From Vulcanisaeta sp. (GTDB lineage: Archaea; Thermoproteota; Thermoprotei; Thermoproteales; Thermocladiaceae), in the NCBI GenBank assembly GCA_023256215.1, contig JAGDXB010000053.1, positions 9,192 to 59,933 on the forward strand: a stretch of 50,742 nucleotides of DNA, in the 5' to 3' direction. Position numbers and translations under genes: made by a program. The number at the start of each line of letters is the position of its first letter. The stretch's first letter is position 1. This document shows positions 1 to 8,094 of the stretch, in pieces. The notes beneath the pieces are model-generated. The model was given only the letters and a program-made list of their open reading frames with translations. It was not told the DNA's origin and ran no database searches.

Positions 1-935
1 AGCCTAGCCATTGATGTGAAGCCACCCTGGGCATAATCAACACCCTCAAACCTAACAACGGCCTCCTCACCACTAATCTTGCCCCTAGCCTCGACCATCG
101 TTATTGAAAGATCATTAACGCCAGGCCTCAATAACCTGGAGAAGATGAACTTAGCCGTCTCCAGATCATTTAGTAGCCCCAACTCCTTAAGTGTCCTCAC
201 CACCTCAAGATGCCTCCTCCACCTAACAGTCCTCTCATAGGCATTCCTCAATGTCCTGAAGTACCTCGGTAATGTGACCAGTAGCGTGCTTAAACCATCA
301 GTGTAGAACTCGGCGAAATCGCCATTAACGAGCCACGTCTGGAATGGGTATACCTCCGCAAGGGGCTCAACGCTGACTACCTTACCATCCCTAATAATTG
401 TCGCCGGCCTAACATACTCATCAGCAGTGCTCTCGAGGGAGAAGAGGAGCTCGTAGTAAAGCGGTGGCTTGGGATCAATGGGGTTACCACCAACGTGAAT
501 ACCAACCTCCTCAACCTCACCCAACTCGCTTGCCGCTGCCATGGCGAGTATGTTGGTCAAACCCGGAGCCCAACCGCAGGCTGGGACGATAATGGGCCCA
601 CTGCCTAGTTTATGTGCAAGCTCCTCATCGTACTTCCACATGAATATTAGGTCGATCACCGGTTTACCGAGCTCGTGCAATCTAAGGACTACTTGATCAG
701 CGATTGACTGGGGGACAGCACTGACAACCACATCATTCTCATTGGCAATGCGCCTTAGGTCCTCATACTTCGTGACATCCGCCTTAATGGCATTGTTAAC
801 ACCAATCCTCCTAGCCTCATTAATAGCCACATCATTGACATCATAACCATTAACAACATGGCCAGTATGCTTAACCAGGAAATACGCAATCGCACGACCC
901 ATAGGACCCAAACCAACAACACCAATGGAAACCAC
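1..935 (-). CDS. Saccharopine dehydrogenase family oxidoreductase (lysine dehydrogenase-like), 3' end cut by window
   Basis: My own translation of the minus strand from a GTG at 933-935 runs open to the window edge (311 codons, no stop seen). It starts with a Rossmann nucleotide-binding loop (VSIGVVGLGPMGRAIAY) and continues with VVSAVPQSIADQVVLRL and PIIVPACGWAPGLTNI, the pattern of the saccharopine dehydrogenase/lysine 6-dehydrogenase family, which oxidises lysine-type amino acids with NAD(P). An in-frame stop lies at 957-959, so only a TTG (954-956) or this GTG can start the gene. An AT-rich TATA-like box near 961-969 favours the GTG on a leaderless mRNA. The exact substrate cannot be told: lysine dehydrogenase, saccharopine reductase and related opine enzymes share this fold. 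It runs in the same direction as ABCE1, 36 nt behind it. Confidence 0.75.
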   Translation of the reverse strand, partial: MVSIGVVGLGPMGRAIAYFLVKHTGHVVNGYDVNDVAINEARRIGVNNAIKADVTKYEDLRRIANENDVVVSAVPQSIADQVVLRLHELGKPVIDLIFMWKYDEELAHKLGSGPIIVPACGWAPGLTNILAMAAASELGEVEEVGIHVGGNPIDPKPPLYYELLFSLESTADEYVRPATIIRDGKVVSVEPLAEVYPFQTWLVNGDFAEFYTDGLSTLLVTLPRYFRTLRNAYERTVRWRRHLEVVRTLKELGLLNDLETAKFIFSRLLRPGVNDLSITMVEARGKISGEEAVVRFEGVDYAQGGFTSMAR

Positions 936-971
936 GATATATGGTCTGAACCGCAATTAATAATATTTAAC

Positions 972-2798
972 CTATTCTAGTTTCTCCGTTTCTTCAGTAC
1001 TTATGTAGTAATAGTACTCACCAATCTCCCTCTGTAACCTATCCAGGTAGGAATTCTTCTTATTTATCCTAGGCCTACCGACCTGCGGTTCTCTCCTAAA
1101 CGTCACGTCCTGGTTCCTTAAGAACTCGTTCATGCCGGTCCTAAGATCGGTGGGTGGTTGGGCAACACCATGCTTACCTGGTTCACCTAAGAATACCATT
1201 ACTGTGGTACTCAGGTAATCAATCATTGTTATATCATGTTCAATCACTAGAGCCACTACATCTCTTTCCTCGATAATCCTCCTAATCACAGATGCAACCC
1301 TAACCCTCTGCTCAATGTCTAGATAAGCCATCGGCTCATCGAGTAGATAAACCTCGGCATCTCTCAATAGCGAACCGGCCACAACAACCCTCTGTAATTC
1401 ACCACCGCTTAGGCTCGATAATTCTCTATCCATTAATGGCGTTAATGATAATCCATTGGCGAGATCAGGCCACACCACCTTTGCGCTGAAGTCGCTGCCG
1501 GCGGTCATGGCTAAGTACTCCCTGACTGTCTTATCACCGTACTTAACTGCCAGATCCCTGACGTACTGTGGTTTGTAGCTTATCCTAACCTCACCATGCG
1601 GAATAACCACACCTGAATCCGGTTCTAGTTCATTAACAATAAGTCTCGCGAACGTTGTTTTTCCAATGCCATTAGGACCTAATACGCCAATGACCTCACC
1701 TCTATGGATACTGCCGGCCTTGACCTCTAATTCAAAATCACCAAGTTTCTTTACAATGTCGGTCCACTCAAGTAATACCTTTTCCTTATGGGCGGGTCTT
1801 GGGGCCGGCTTTACTCTAAACTTAATGGGTTCTCTCCTAATTAGCATGTTCTCGCTAGTTAAGTAACCGTTTAAGTACTCATTAATTCCCTCCCTGGCGC
1901 CCCGTATGTGCGATACAATACCGTAAGCGCCAGGTTTTCCGTAAAGAATAACAACCTGGTCAGCTAAGTAATCAAGAACTGCTAGGTCGTGGTCTATGAC
2001 AATCACGTACCTGTTCTCCCCAGTAATATCCTTAATGGCCTCAGCCACCCTTAATCGCTCAATAATGTCTAGGTGAGTAGTTGGTTCATCAAATATGTAA
2101 GTATCAGCCCTCCTAAGTAATGCCGCAGCGACAGCCAGCCTCTGTAATTCGCCACCGCTTAACTTATCAACATCTCTATTGAGGAGATGGGTTAGGTTCA
2201 ATTTCTCAGAAATCCTCCTCACCTCATCCTCATTATTACTTATTTTTAATAATACGTCCTTGACCGTGCCCTTAACATACATAGGTATTAACTCAATATA
2301 TTGAGGTTTATGCACTACCTTTACCTCACCCTTGTAAAGTTTCGTTAAGTACGGCTGTAGTTCAGTGCCCCTAAAGAATCTAATAATGTCTTCAGTGGGT
2401 ACTTGATTGTTCGTACATAGGTTTGGCTTTAACTCGTTGGCGAGTATTTTTGCAATAGTGGTTTTACCCATTGCGTTCTGCCCAATTATTCCAAGGACCT
2501 TACCTGGCTTAGGCATTGGTAGTCGAAATAGTTTAAAGCCGCTTGGTCCGTACTGATGAACGCATTCCTCACCGAGCTCGCTAGGTAAGTTAACAATGGT
2601 AATTGCCTCAAAGGGGCACTTCCTGACGCATATTCCGCAGGCTGTGCATAAATCAGTGATTACAGGGTGCCCTAGCTGCTCATCCATATATATGGCCCTC
2701 TTTCCGCCTCTGACTATTGGGCAAAATCTAATGCATTCTTGGCTGCATTTTCTTGGTTGGCATAGGTCCTTATCAACAACGGCAATCCTAATGGGCAT
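972..2798 (-). CDS. ABCE1/RLI ribosome recycling ATPase
   Basis: This is the twin-ABC ATPase that splits ribosomes after termination, a cytosolic and essential archaeal protein. From the chosen start it has 608 residues. The N-terminal ferredoxin domain has two 4Fe-4S motifs (Cys13, 18, 22, 26 and Cys51, 54, 57, 61). Two ABC domains follow, each with the LSGGELQR signature and a Walker B (YIFDEPTTHLD, YLLDEPMAYLD). The first P-loop reads GQNAMGKTT (106-114), a departure from the usual NGxGK; the second is the regular GPNGIGKTT. The reading frame stays open to 2921, but the MPIRIAVVDKD start at 2798 is the one conserved in the family, avoids overlap with the divergent PAP2 gene, and has a TATA-like stretch at about 2823-2830. 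Confidence 0.96.
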   Translation of the reverse strand: MPIRIAVVDKDLCQPRKCSQECIRFCPIVRGGKRAIYMDEQLGHPVITDLCTACGICVRKCPFEAITIVNLPSELGEECVHQYGPSGFKLFRLPMPKPGKVLGIIGQNAMGKTTIAKILANELKPNLCTNNQVPTEDIIRFFRGTELQPYLTKLYKGEVKVVHKPQYIELIPMYVKGTVKDVLLKISNNEDEVRRISEKLNLTHLLNRDVDKLSGGELQRLAVAAALLRRADTYIFDEPTTHLDIIERLRVAEAIKDITGENRYVIVIDHDLAVLDYLADQVVILYGKPGAYGIVSHIRGAREGINEYLNGYLTSENMLIRREPIKFRVKPAPRPAHKEKVLLEWTDIVKKLGDFELEVKAGSIHRGEVIGVLGPNGIGKTTFARLIVNELEPDSGVVIPHGEVRISYKPQYVRDLAVKYGDKTVREYLAMTAGSDFSAKVVWPDLANGLSLTPLMDRELSSLSGGELQRVVVAGSLLRDAEVYLLDEPMAYLDIEQRVRVASVIRRIIEERDVVALVIEHDITMIDYLSTTVMVFLGEPGKHGVAQPPTDLRTGMNEFLRNQDVTFRREPQVGRPRINKKNSYLDRLQREIGEYYYYISTEETEKLE

Positions 2799-2865
2799 TG
2801 ATCGTTGATATGGTAAATAAGCAAAATTAAACCTTATGCCTAAACGCTCTCGTTGTGAGTAATGC

Positions 2866-2873
2866 ATATTAAT
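2866..2873 (+). promoter_or_regulatory. TATA-like box of the PAP2 phosphatase gene
   Basis: ATATTAAT is centred about 26 nt before the ATG at 2895, matching the spacing seen at most genes in the window. It lies inside the longer reading frame that begins at 2862, which argues against that upstream start. Confidence 0.5.
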
Positions 2874-2894
2874 CATGCAGTACGGTATCAACCA

Positions 2895-3578
2895 ATGAAA
2901 TTGAAGGTTGTACGTAAGCACCTATACACGGCATTAGCACTATACTTAGTGTATGTCGTATTGACGATATACGTAATTGCGAGTACAGAGGACAACCCCA
3001 TAAATATAGCTGCATTTTTCGCAGTATTTAATAACAAGATACCTCCATTGACGCCACTTATCTCAGTAATAAGTACGGACGATTATGGCAGAGCCTTCTT
3101 CTGGATACCTGTAGCCTTAATACTTTGGTACCTTGGCGGTAAGTATAGAAGGGCAAGTGTGGTTATGGTCTCAGCCTTCATAATTAGCCTAGTACTTGGT
3201 GAGTTAATGAAGCACGTACTCTACGAGCCAAGACCATTCCTAGTCCTTCACATAACGCCTCTGATTCACGAGCAACCTGATTCATCGTATCCGTCTGGAC
3301 ACGCATTGATTGTTGGTACGGGGGCCTTCTCAGCCGTAGCGACATTGCCCTGGTACATTTCATTACCACTTACAATAGAGGCTTTACTTGTGTCCTATGG
3401 TAGGGTGTATGTTGGTGTTCACTGGCCTCTTGATGTAGTTGCGGGTTGGGTGTTAGGCATAGCCAATGTGGAGCTAACATTAGCATTACCGCAATATCAG
3501 GAGTTTATTTACTCAATAATGAGGAGCTTACTTGGCTGGCTCGGTCGTGGTTCTCAAGGTCCTTCTACTAATTATTAA
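2895..3578 (+). CDS. PAP2-family membrane lipid phosphatase
   Basis: An integral membrane acid phosphatase of the PAP2 superfamily, likely acting on phosphatidic-acid-like or polyprenyl pyrophosphate substrates. All three motifs are visible: K-x6-RP (KHVLYEPRPF), PSGH (SYPSGHA), and the SRxxxxxHxxxD type motif as SYGRVYVGVHWPLD. Several hydrophobic segments surround them, including one near the N-terminus (LYTALALYLVYVVLTIYVIA). An ATG at 2862 is also in frame, but the TATA-like box at 2866-2873 points to 2895, giving 227 residues. The 3' end overlaps the convergent TrmI gene by 51 nt, the longest convergent overlap in the window. The substrate cannot be inferred from sequence. Confidence 0.85.
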   Translation: MKLKVVRKHLYTALALYLVYVVLTIYVIASTEDNPINIAAFFAVFNNKIPPLTPLISVISTDDYGRAFFWIPVALILWYLGGKYRRASVVMVSAFIISLVLGELMKHVLYEPRPFLVLHITPLIHEQPDSSYPSGHALIVGTGAFSAVATLPWYISLPLTIEALLVSYGRVYVGVHWPLDVVAGWVLGIANVELTLALPQYQEFIYSIMRSLLGWLGRGSQGPSTNY

Positions 3579-4319
3579 GTAGCCGGTATGGGCATTAACC
3601 CAGGTCTGCGGTCTAATTTCGCTTGGTTCGGTCTTCCATTCCCTAACCGTAACGTCCACCATCTTAACATCTACGTAACCAACCTCATGGAGTGTATTCA
3701 GGACTTTTATTACCTGGTTTATGGTTGGTACATATACTATGAGAACACCGTCTGGCCTTAACGCCCTTGTGGCGTTGGGTATCGCATTCCATGGATCACC
3801 CATATCAAGTATTACGGCATCTAGATCATTCTCCAGGAAACCCTCAGTACTCACATCCCTTAGGCGTAACTCGACCCACTCGAGTAGCCCAAGCATTTCA
3901 AGGTTCTTTCTGGCAATCCTGATAGCATCATCCCTCTTATCATAACCATACACCCTACCGGTGGGTCTCACGTAATAGGCGAGCATAGCCGTCATAAAGC
4001 CACTACCAACACCGGCATCCGCAACCCTACTGCCAGGTCCTATACCCGAACTCACTATTATCTGTGCCGCATCCTTTGGGTAAATGACCTGCGTAACCCT
4101 ATCAGCTCTCTCAAGAAGCATGTCAGTAATTAGGGGCCTTAACACAGCGATCTCGTAACCTAGGTTTGTTCTGACGGTGGAACCATACTCAAGACCAATG
4201 ATACTGTCGGCATTGATTACACCCCTTATGGTACTAACCCTAGAGCCCCTGGTAACCTTAATAACGGACCTAACGCCATCACCAACCAGCAATACGTAAT
4301 CCCCATCCCTAATGGGCAT
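3528..4319 (-). CDS. trmI: tRNA (adenine-N1)-methyltransferase TrmI
   Basis: A class I SAM methyltransferase of 263 residues, the length usual for archaeal TrmI, which methylates N1 of A57/A58 in the tRNA T loop as a tetramer. The family-specific block QVIYPKDAAQIIV lies just before SAM motif I (VADAGVGSGFMTAML, about residues 99-112), with the acidic YGYDKRDDA end of strand 2, and LDMGDPWNAI, where TrmI enzymes carry the active-site Asp-Pro-Trp. A small N-terminal beta domain precedes them. A TATA-like stretch at about 4342-4350 lies 27 nt before the ATG. The C-terminal codons overlap the convergent PAP2 gene by 51 nt. Confidence 0.92.
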   Translation of the reverse strand: MPIRDGDYVLLVGDGVRSVIKVTRGSRVSTIRGVINADSIIGLEYGSTVRTNLGYEIAVLRPLITDMLLERADRVTQVIYPKDAAQIIVSSGIGPGSRVADAGVGSGFMTAMLAYYVRPTGRVYGYDKRDDAIRIARKNLEMLGLLEWVELRLRDVSTEGFLENDLDAVILDMGDPWNAIPNATRALRPDGVLIVYVPTINQVIKVLNTLHEVGYVDVKMVDVTVREWKTEPSEIRPQTWVNAHTGYLIISRRTLRTTTEPAK

Positions 4320-4346
4320 TGATTTTTAGCAACCTAACGGTTGTAT

Positions 4347-4949
4347 TTATGGGTTTTTATTACGTATATAATCACCAACAACCCTCTCTATGTAGCTGAA
4401 GAACTCCTCAATAGTACCCCTACCACCCTTACCAACAGTGTTATTCCACTCCTCAACAATCTTCCTAAACTCAGCCTTAGCACTTACCGTATCCCCTATC
4501 GATGATATCTCAATTTTAAACGTCGCATATCCACCCCTATTAAGTCCTGGACAATAATTAAGCGCTTTATCATAAACCTCGAACTTTACGACACCACCAT
4601 CAAGCCAATAGATGAATGGGTAATACCTACACACATTAGGCTTTACTGGGTGTATCGAACACACGAGCTTTCCATTAACCCACTTATTGAATATGCACGT
4701 GCCATCAAGCCTCTTCTTAAGCACTAGGTAATACTCACCTCCCCCAATCTTTATAACAGGCTCATCCCAATCAGCAGCCATCTCTCTTGGAAATAGGGCT
4801 AAGAAATCCCTAGGTCTCATACCTGTGTACTCCACAATCCTAGCAATATCCCTATGCGTAACCGGTATCCAATAACGTCGGCAACACTCACCACACATTA
4901 CACATGAAAACCTAACCCTCGGAAATTCGACCTTCACATCTATGCCCAT
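4347..4949 (-). CDS. YkgJ-type cysteine cluster protein (probable Zn or Fe-S binding)
   Basis: A 200-residue protein with the CxxCGxCC arrangement near the N-terminus (CVMCGECCRRYW) and a second half-site CSIHPVKPNVCRYYPF, the signature of the YkgJ/UPF0153 family. Members are assumed to bind zinc or an iron-sulfur cluster, but their reaction is unknown. The remainder is alpha/beta with no membrane segment. A TATA-like tract at about 4972-4985 precedes the ATG by 27-30 nt, so it probably has its own leaderless transcript. The trmI start lies 27 nt beyond its stop, so the trmI promoter sits at this gene's 3' end. Confidence 0.8.
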   Translation of the reverse strand: MGIDVKVEFPRVRFSCVMCGECCRRYWIPVTHRDIARIVEYTGMRPRDFLALFPREMAADWDEPVIKIGGGEYYLVLKKRLDGTCIFNKWVNGKLVCSIHPVKPNVCRYYPFIYWLDGGVVKFEVYDKALNYCPGLNRGGYATFKIEISSIGDTVSAKAEFRKIVEEWNNTVGKGGRGTIEEFFSYIERVVGDYIRNKNP

Positions 4950-5028
4950 GCCCCATGTAAATCATTGTAAGTACTATTTTATTTTTTAATCCCACAATAC
5001 TTAAAATGAGAATTCAATAAGACAAGGT

Positions 5029-7224
5029 ATGCCCCGTTATATTGGGCAAAGGATTAAGAGGATTGAGGATCCTAAGGTCCTGCTTGGCACAGCTAAGTAC
5101 GTCGATGACCTAGAATTCCCAGGGACACTATACCTAGCAATACTAAGGAGTCCGGTGGCACACGCTAGGTTGCTTAAGGTTGATTATAGTGATGCCTTGA
5201 AAATGCCCGGCGTTGTGTCGGTGATAACGGGACTCAACATAGCTGTTGAGAATAGGCCTAGGAATTTCCCGATGGCTAAGGATGAAATTCTATACGTAGG
5301 TCACCCAATAGCTGCGGTGGTTGCTGAGGATAGATATAAAGCCTTTGATGCCCTTGAACGTATACAGTTTGATTATGAGCCGCTGCCTGCCGTTGTAGAT
5401 CCGGAGGATGCGTTGAAGGATGAGGTTAAGGCTGTTGAGGGTATGAGTAATATTGGTTATAGGAAAACCTATAGGGCGGGTAATCCTGAGGATGCCCTTT
5501 CAAGGAGTGATGTTGTAATTGAGACTAAGCTGGAGATATCCAGGGTATATCCAGCCGCCATGGAACCGCGAGGGTTATTATCCGTTTATCAGGGCGGTAG
5601 GTTAACGGTATATGCATCGACACAAGCACCTCACTTCATGAGGAGGTTTCTCAAGAACGCCTTTGGTAATCTCGTTAGCGATATTAGGGTTGTGCAAGCT
5701 GATGTTGGTGGTGCCTTTGGTTCTAAAATGTTCCCGTACCCCGAGGACTATATAACAGTTTACGCCAGTATAATGCTTAGGAGACCTGTTAAGTGGGTTA
5801 ATACCAGGAGAGATGATTTAATGAGTACGTACCATAGCAGGGGGCAAATACACAGGTTAAGGGCTGGTTTTACAAGGGATGGTGAGTGGAGGGCCCTAAT
5901 AGATGACCTGGTAATTGATTTAGGCGCGGCTACTCATGGTTATTACCTGGCTGATATAACGGCAACACTAATAAGCGGTCCATATAAGGTTAGGGATATA
6001 CTTGTCGAGGTTTACGGCGTTAGGACAAATAAGACGCCCCTGGATCAATACCGTGGCGCTGGCCGTCCAGAGGCGGCCTTTGTTTATGAGAGGATAATGG
6101 ATATTGCAGCCGATGAGTTGGGGATGGATCCCGTGGAGATCAGGAGGAGGAACTTAATAACGCAGTTACCGTACACAAACCCATTTGGTCACCATTATGA
6201 CAGTGGCAATTATATTAAATTGCTGAGCTTTGCTGAGCAGTACTATAGGGATTTTGAGAAGAGGGCTGAGGAGCTTAGGAAGCAGGGTAGGAGGGTTGGT
6301 GTTGGTTTATCATTTTACATAGAGCAGAATAACTTTGGTCCATGGGAGTCAGCGTCAGTTAGAGTTAAGTCTGATGGTAAGGTTCTCGTCATAATAGGCG
6401 CGGCACCGCATGGTCAGGGTGATGCAACGGCCATAGCGCAGATAGTCGCTGATGAGTTGGGCATCGATATTGACCAGGTAGAGGTTTCTTGGGGTGATAC
6501 CGAGCTTATTGGTGAGGGTTTTGGTACGTATGGTAGTCGTACATTGACCCTGGCAGGTAACGCTGCATTACTTGCTGCTAGGGGTCTTAAGGAGAGGTTG
6601 AGGGTGCTTGGTGCTCAATTAATGGGTGTTAACGTTGAGGAGGTTGATTATAGGGATGGTAGAGTAGTTCACCTAAGGAGCGGTAAGTCCATGAGCATAC
6701 AGGAAATAGCCAATGCGGTCACTAGTAATGTGGGTGGTACGTGGGGGTACAGAGCGGAACCTAAGCTTGAGGAGACCGCGTATTTCGGGCTTAAGGATTA
6801 CACATATCCCTATGGATCACATGTGGCGCTTGTTGAGGTTACTGAGGAGGGTTTGGTTAAGGTGCTTGATTATGTGGCTATTGATGATATTGGTTTTGTG
6901 GTTAATCCAATGCTCGCCGAAGGTCAGGTGATTGGTGGTGTTATTCAGGGCTTTGGTGAGGTCGTGCTTGAGGAGGTTAAGTATGATGAGTCAGGTAATC
7001 TATTGACGCAATCATTCGGCGAGTATTGGTTACCTTCTGCCATGGAGTCGTTTAAAGTTAAGTGGATATACCTTGAGGATGGTAAGTCAGACGCCCCTAT
7101 CCCAAGTAAGGGTATTGCTGAGGGTCCGTTAATAGGGGTTTTACCTGCCCTGACACGCGCAATAGAGCGTGCAGTTAATAAGAGAATAACGAAAATACCT
7201 GTTGATGTTAAATTGCTCATTTAA
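5029..7224 (+). CDS. Molybdopterin-binding large subunit, xanthine dehydrogenase/aldehyde oxidoreductase family
   Basis: A 731-residue large (molybdenum cofactor) subunit of the xanthine oxidase family, which hydroxylates aldehydes, purines or aromatic substrates with water. Visible landmarks are the N-terminal GQRIKRIEDPKVLLGTAKY, the cofactor loops GGAFGSKMFPYPED and DQYRGAGRPEAAFVYER, APHGQGDATAIAQIVADELG, and KGIAEGPLIG near the C-terminus, where the catalytic Glu is expected (about residue 698). The CO-dehydrogenase loop AYxCSFR is absent, so an aldehyde oxidoreductase-type role is more likely. The FAD and 2Fe-2S subunits that normally sit beside it are missing. A TATA-like ACTTAAAATG at 4998-5007 lies 27 nt before the ATG. 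It converges on psmA with a 20-nt gap. Confidence 0.9.
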   Translation: MPRYIGQRIKRIEDPKVLLGTAKYVDDLEFPGTLYLAILRSPVAHARLLKVDYSDALKMPGVVSVITGLNIAVENRPRNFPMAKDEILYVGHPIAAVVAEDRYKAFDALERIQFDYEPLPAVVDPEDALKDEVKAVEGMSNIGYRKTYRAGNPEDALSRSDVVIETKLEISRVYPAAMEPRGLLSVYQGGRLTVYASTQAPHFMRRFLKNAFGNLVSDIRVVQADVGGAFGSKMFPYPEDYITVYASIMLRRPVKWVNTRRDDLMSTYHSRGQIHRLRAGFTRDGEWRALIDDLVIDLGAATHGYYLADITATLISGPYKVRDILVEVYGVRTNKTPLDQYRGAGRPEAAFVYERIMDIAADELGMDPVEIRRRNLITQLPYTNPFGHHYDSGNYIKLLSFAEQYYRDFEKRAEELRKQGRRVGVGLSFYIEQNNFGPWESASVRVKSDGKVLVIIGAAPHGQGDATAIAQIVADELGIDIDQVEVSWGDTELIGEGFGTYGSRTLTLAGNAALLAARGLKERLRVLGAQLMGVNVEEVDYRDGRVVHLRSGKSMSIQEIANAVTSNVGGTWGYRAEPKLEETAYFGLKDYTYPYGSHVALVEVTEEGLVKVLDYVAIDDIGFVVNPMLAEGQVIGGVIQGFGEVVLEEVKYDESGNLLTQSFGEYWLPSAMESFKVKWIYLEDGKSDAPIPSKGIAEGPLIGVLPALTRAIERAVNKRITKIPVDVKLLI

Positions 7225-7244
7225 TCATTAAATCTACATTAGGA

Positions 7245-7982
7245 TTATGAAGTTGATGCGCCCGTGCCCTTGACCTCCTGCAGGTATTTACTTACCTCAT
7301 CAGAAGTCAATTTCCTGAACTGCTTAGTCTTTACATCAATAACACCAATCTCCAATCTATCAGGCTCTAGTGCTTCAAGAACGAGACTTAAGGCCCTTAT
7401 GGCTAGCTTTACGCAATCATCCATGTTCAAATCGTATTTATACTCCTTCTCAAGGAACTCTGTTATTCTCGTGGATTCGGCACCCATGGCTACTGCGTAA
7501 AAGCCGAAGTAAATTCCGCCTGGATCTGTTTGGAAGAGTCTTGGTCCATGCTTATCAACACCACCAACTATTAATGCTGCACCGAAGGGTCTGACACCTC
7601 CGTACTGCGTATGCATTTGCTTTAGGTCGCTAATTCTCTTTGTTAATAACTCGACATCTATTGGTTCATCATACAATAACTTGTGGGTCTGGGCCTCCTG
7701 CCTTGCGTACTCAATGAGTACCCTGGCATCTGATAATAGGCCTGAGGCTGCTATGCCTATGTGGTCATCAATCATGTATACCTTTTCAATGCTTTCCAGG
7801 TCAATTAACGCGCTGACTTTCCTTTTTTCCGCCGCCAGTACAACACCATCCACGCACCTAATGCCTACCGTAGCCCAGCCCCTCTTAACAGCCTCTCCAG
7901 CGTACCTAACCTGGTATAGCTCGCCCTCTGGTGAGAATATTGTTATGGCTCTATCATATCCATATATCTGTGGTGAGAACAT
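7245..7982 (-). CDS. psmA: Proteasome alpha subunit
   Basis: The alpha-type subunit of the 20S proteasome. It forms the outer gated rings and carries no N-terminal Thr nucleophile. The archaeal alpha opening is clear: FSPQIYGYDRAITIFSPEG, with the H0 gate helix and YDR motif, then QVRYAGEAVKRGWATVGIRC and GIYFGFYAVAMGAES. A frame eight codons longer (TTG at 8006) exists, but the TATA box at 8011-8019 would leave only a few bases before it, while it sits about 33 nt before the ATG at 7982. The ATG gives the expected MFxPQxxGYDRA N-terminus and 245 residues. The gene stands apart from SBDS and the exosome genes with which archaea often group it. Confidence 0.96.
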   Translation of the reverse strand: MFSPQIYGYDRAITIFSPEGELYQVRYAGEAVKRGWATVGIRCVDGVVLAAEKRKVSALIDLESIEKVYMIDDHIGIAASGLLSDARVLIEYARQEAQTHKLLYDEPIDVELLTKRISDLKQMHTQYGGVRPFGAALIVGGVDKHGPRLFQTDPGGIYFGFYAVAMGAESTRITEFLEKEYKYDLNMDDCVKLAIRALSLVLEALEPDRLEIGVIDVKTKQFRKLTSDEVSKYLQEVKGTGASTS

Positions 7983-8010
7983 GCTTATCAAAGATGCTCC
8001 CTCCAAAGGG

Positions 8011-8019
8011 CTTTTTAAG
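8011..8019 (-). promoter_or_regulatory. TATA box of psmA
   Basis: Read on the minus strand the box is CTTAAAAAG. Its spacing rules out the TTG at 8006 and supports the ATG at 7982 with a leader of a few bases. Confidence 0.6.
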
Positions 8020-8082
8020 TCAAACCTACTGCTATTATTTAATGCTGGCTGGCGAGTAACCTTTATTAATTAGTAATCAATT

Positions 8083-8092
8083 CCGATATCGG
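8083..8092. promoter_or_regulatory. Perfect 10-bp palindrome just upstream of the NifX-methyltransferase gene
   Basis: CCGATATCGG is its own reverse complement and ends 2 nt before the ATG at 8095. A TATA-like TTTATTAAT at 8062-8070 lies upstream, so the palindrome falls in the initiation region, where a bound repressor would block transcription. The operator role is inference. Confidence 0.35.
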
Positions 8093-8094
8093 TT

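Noticed and set aside
2790-4323. ABCE1 and TrmI start with the same bases (ATGCCCATTAG) after a similar TCA
   Set aside because: Both N-termini fit their families, the shared stretch is only about 14 nt, and nothing else around is similar; chance use of the same codons is enough.
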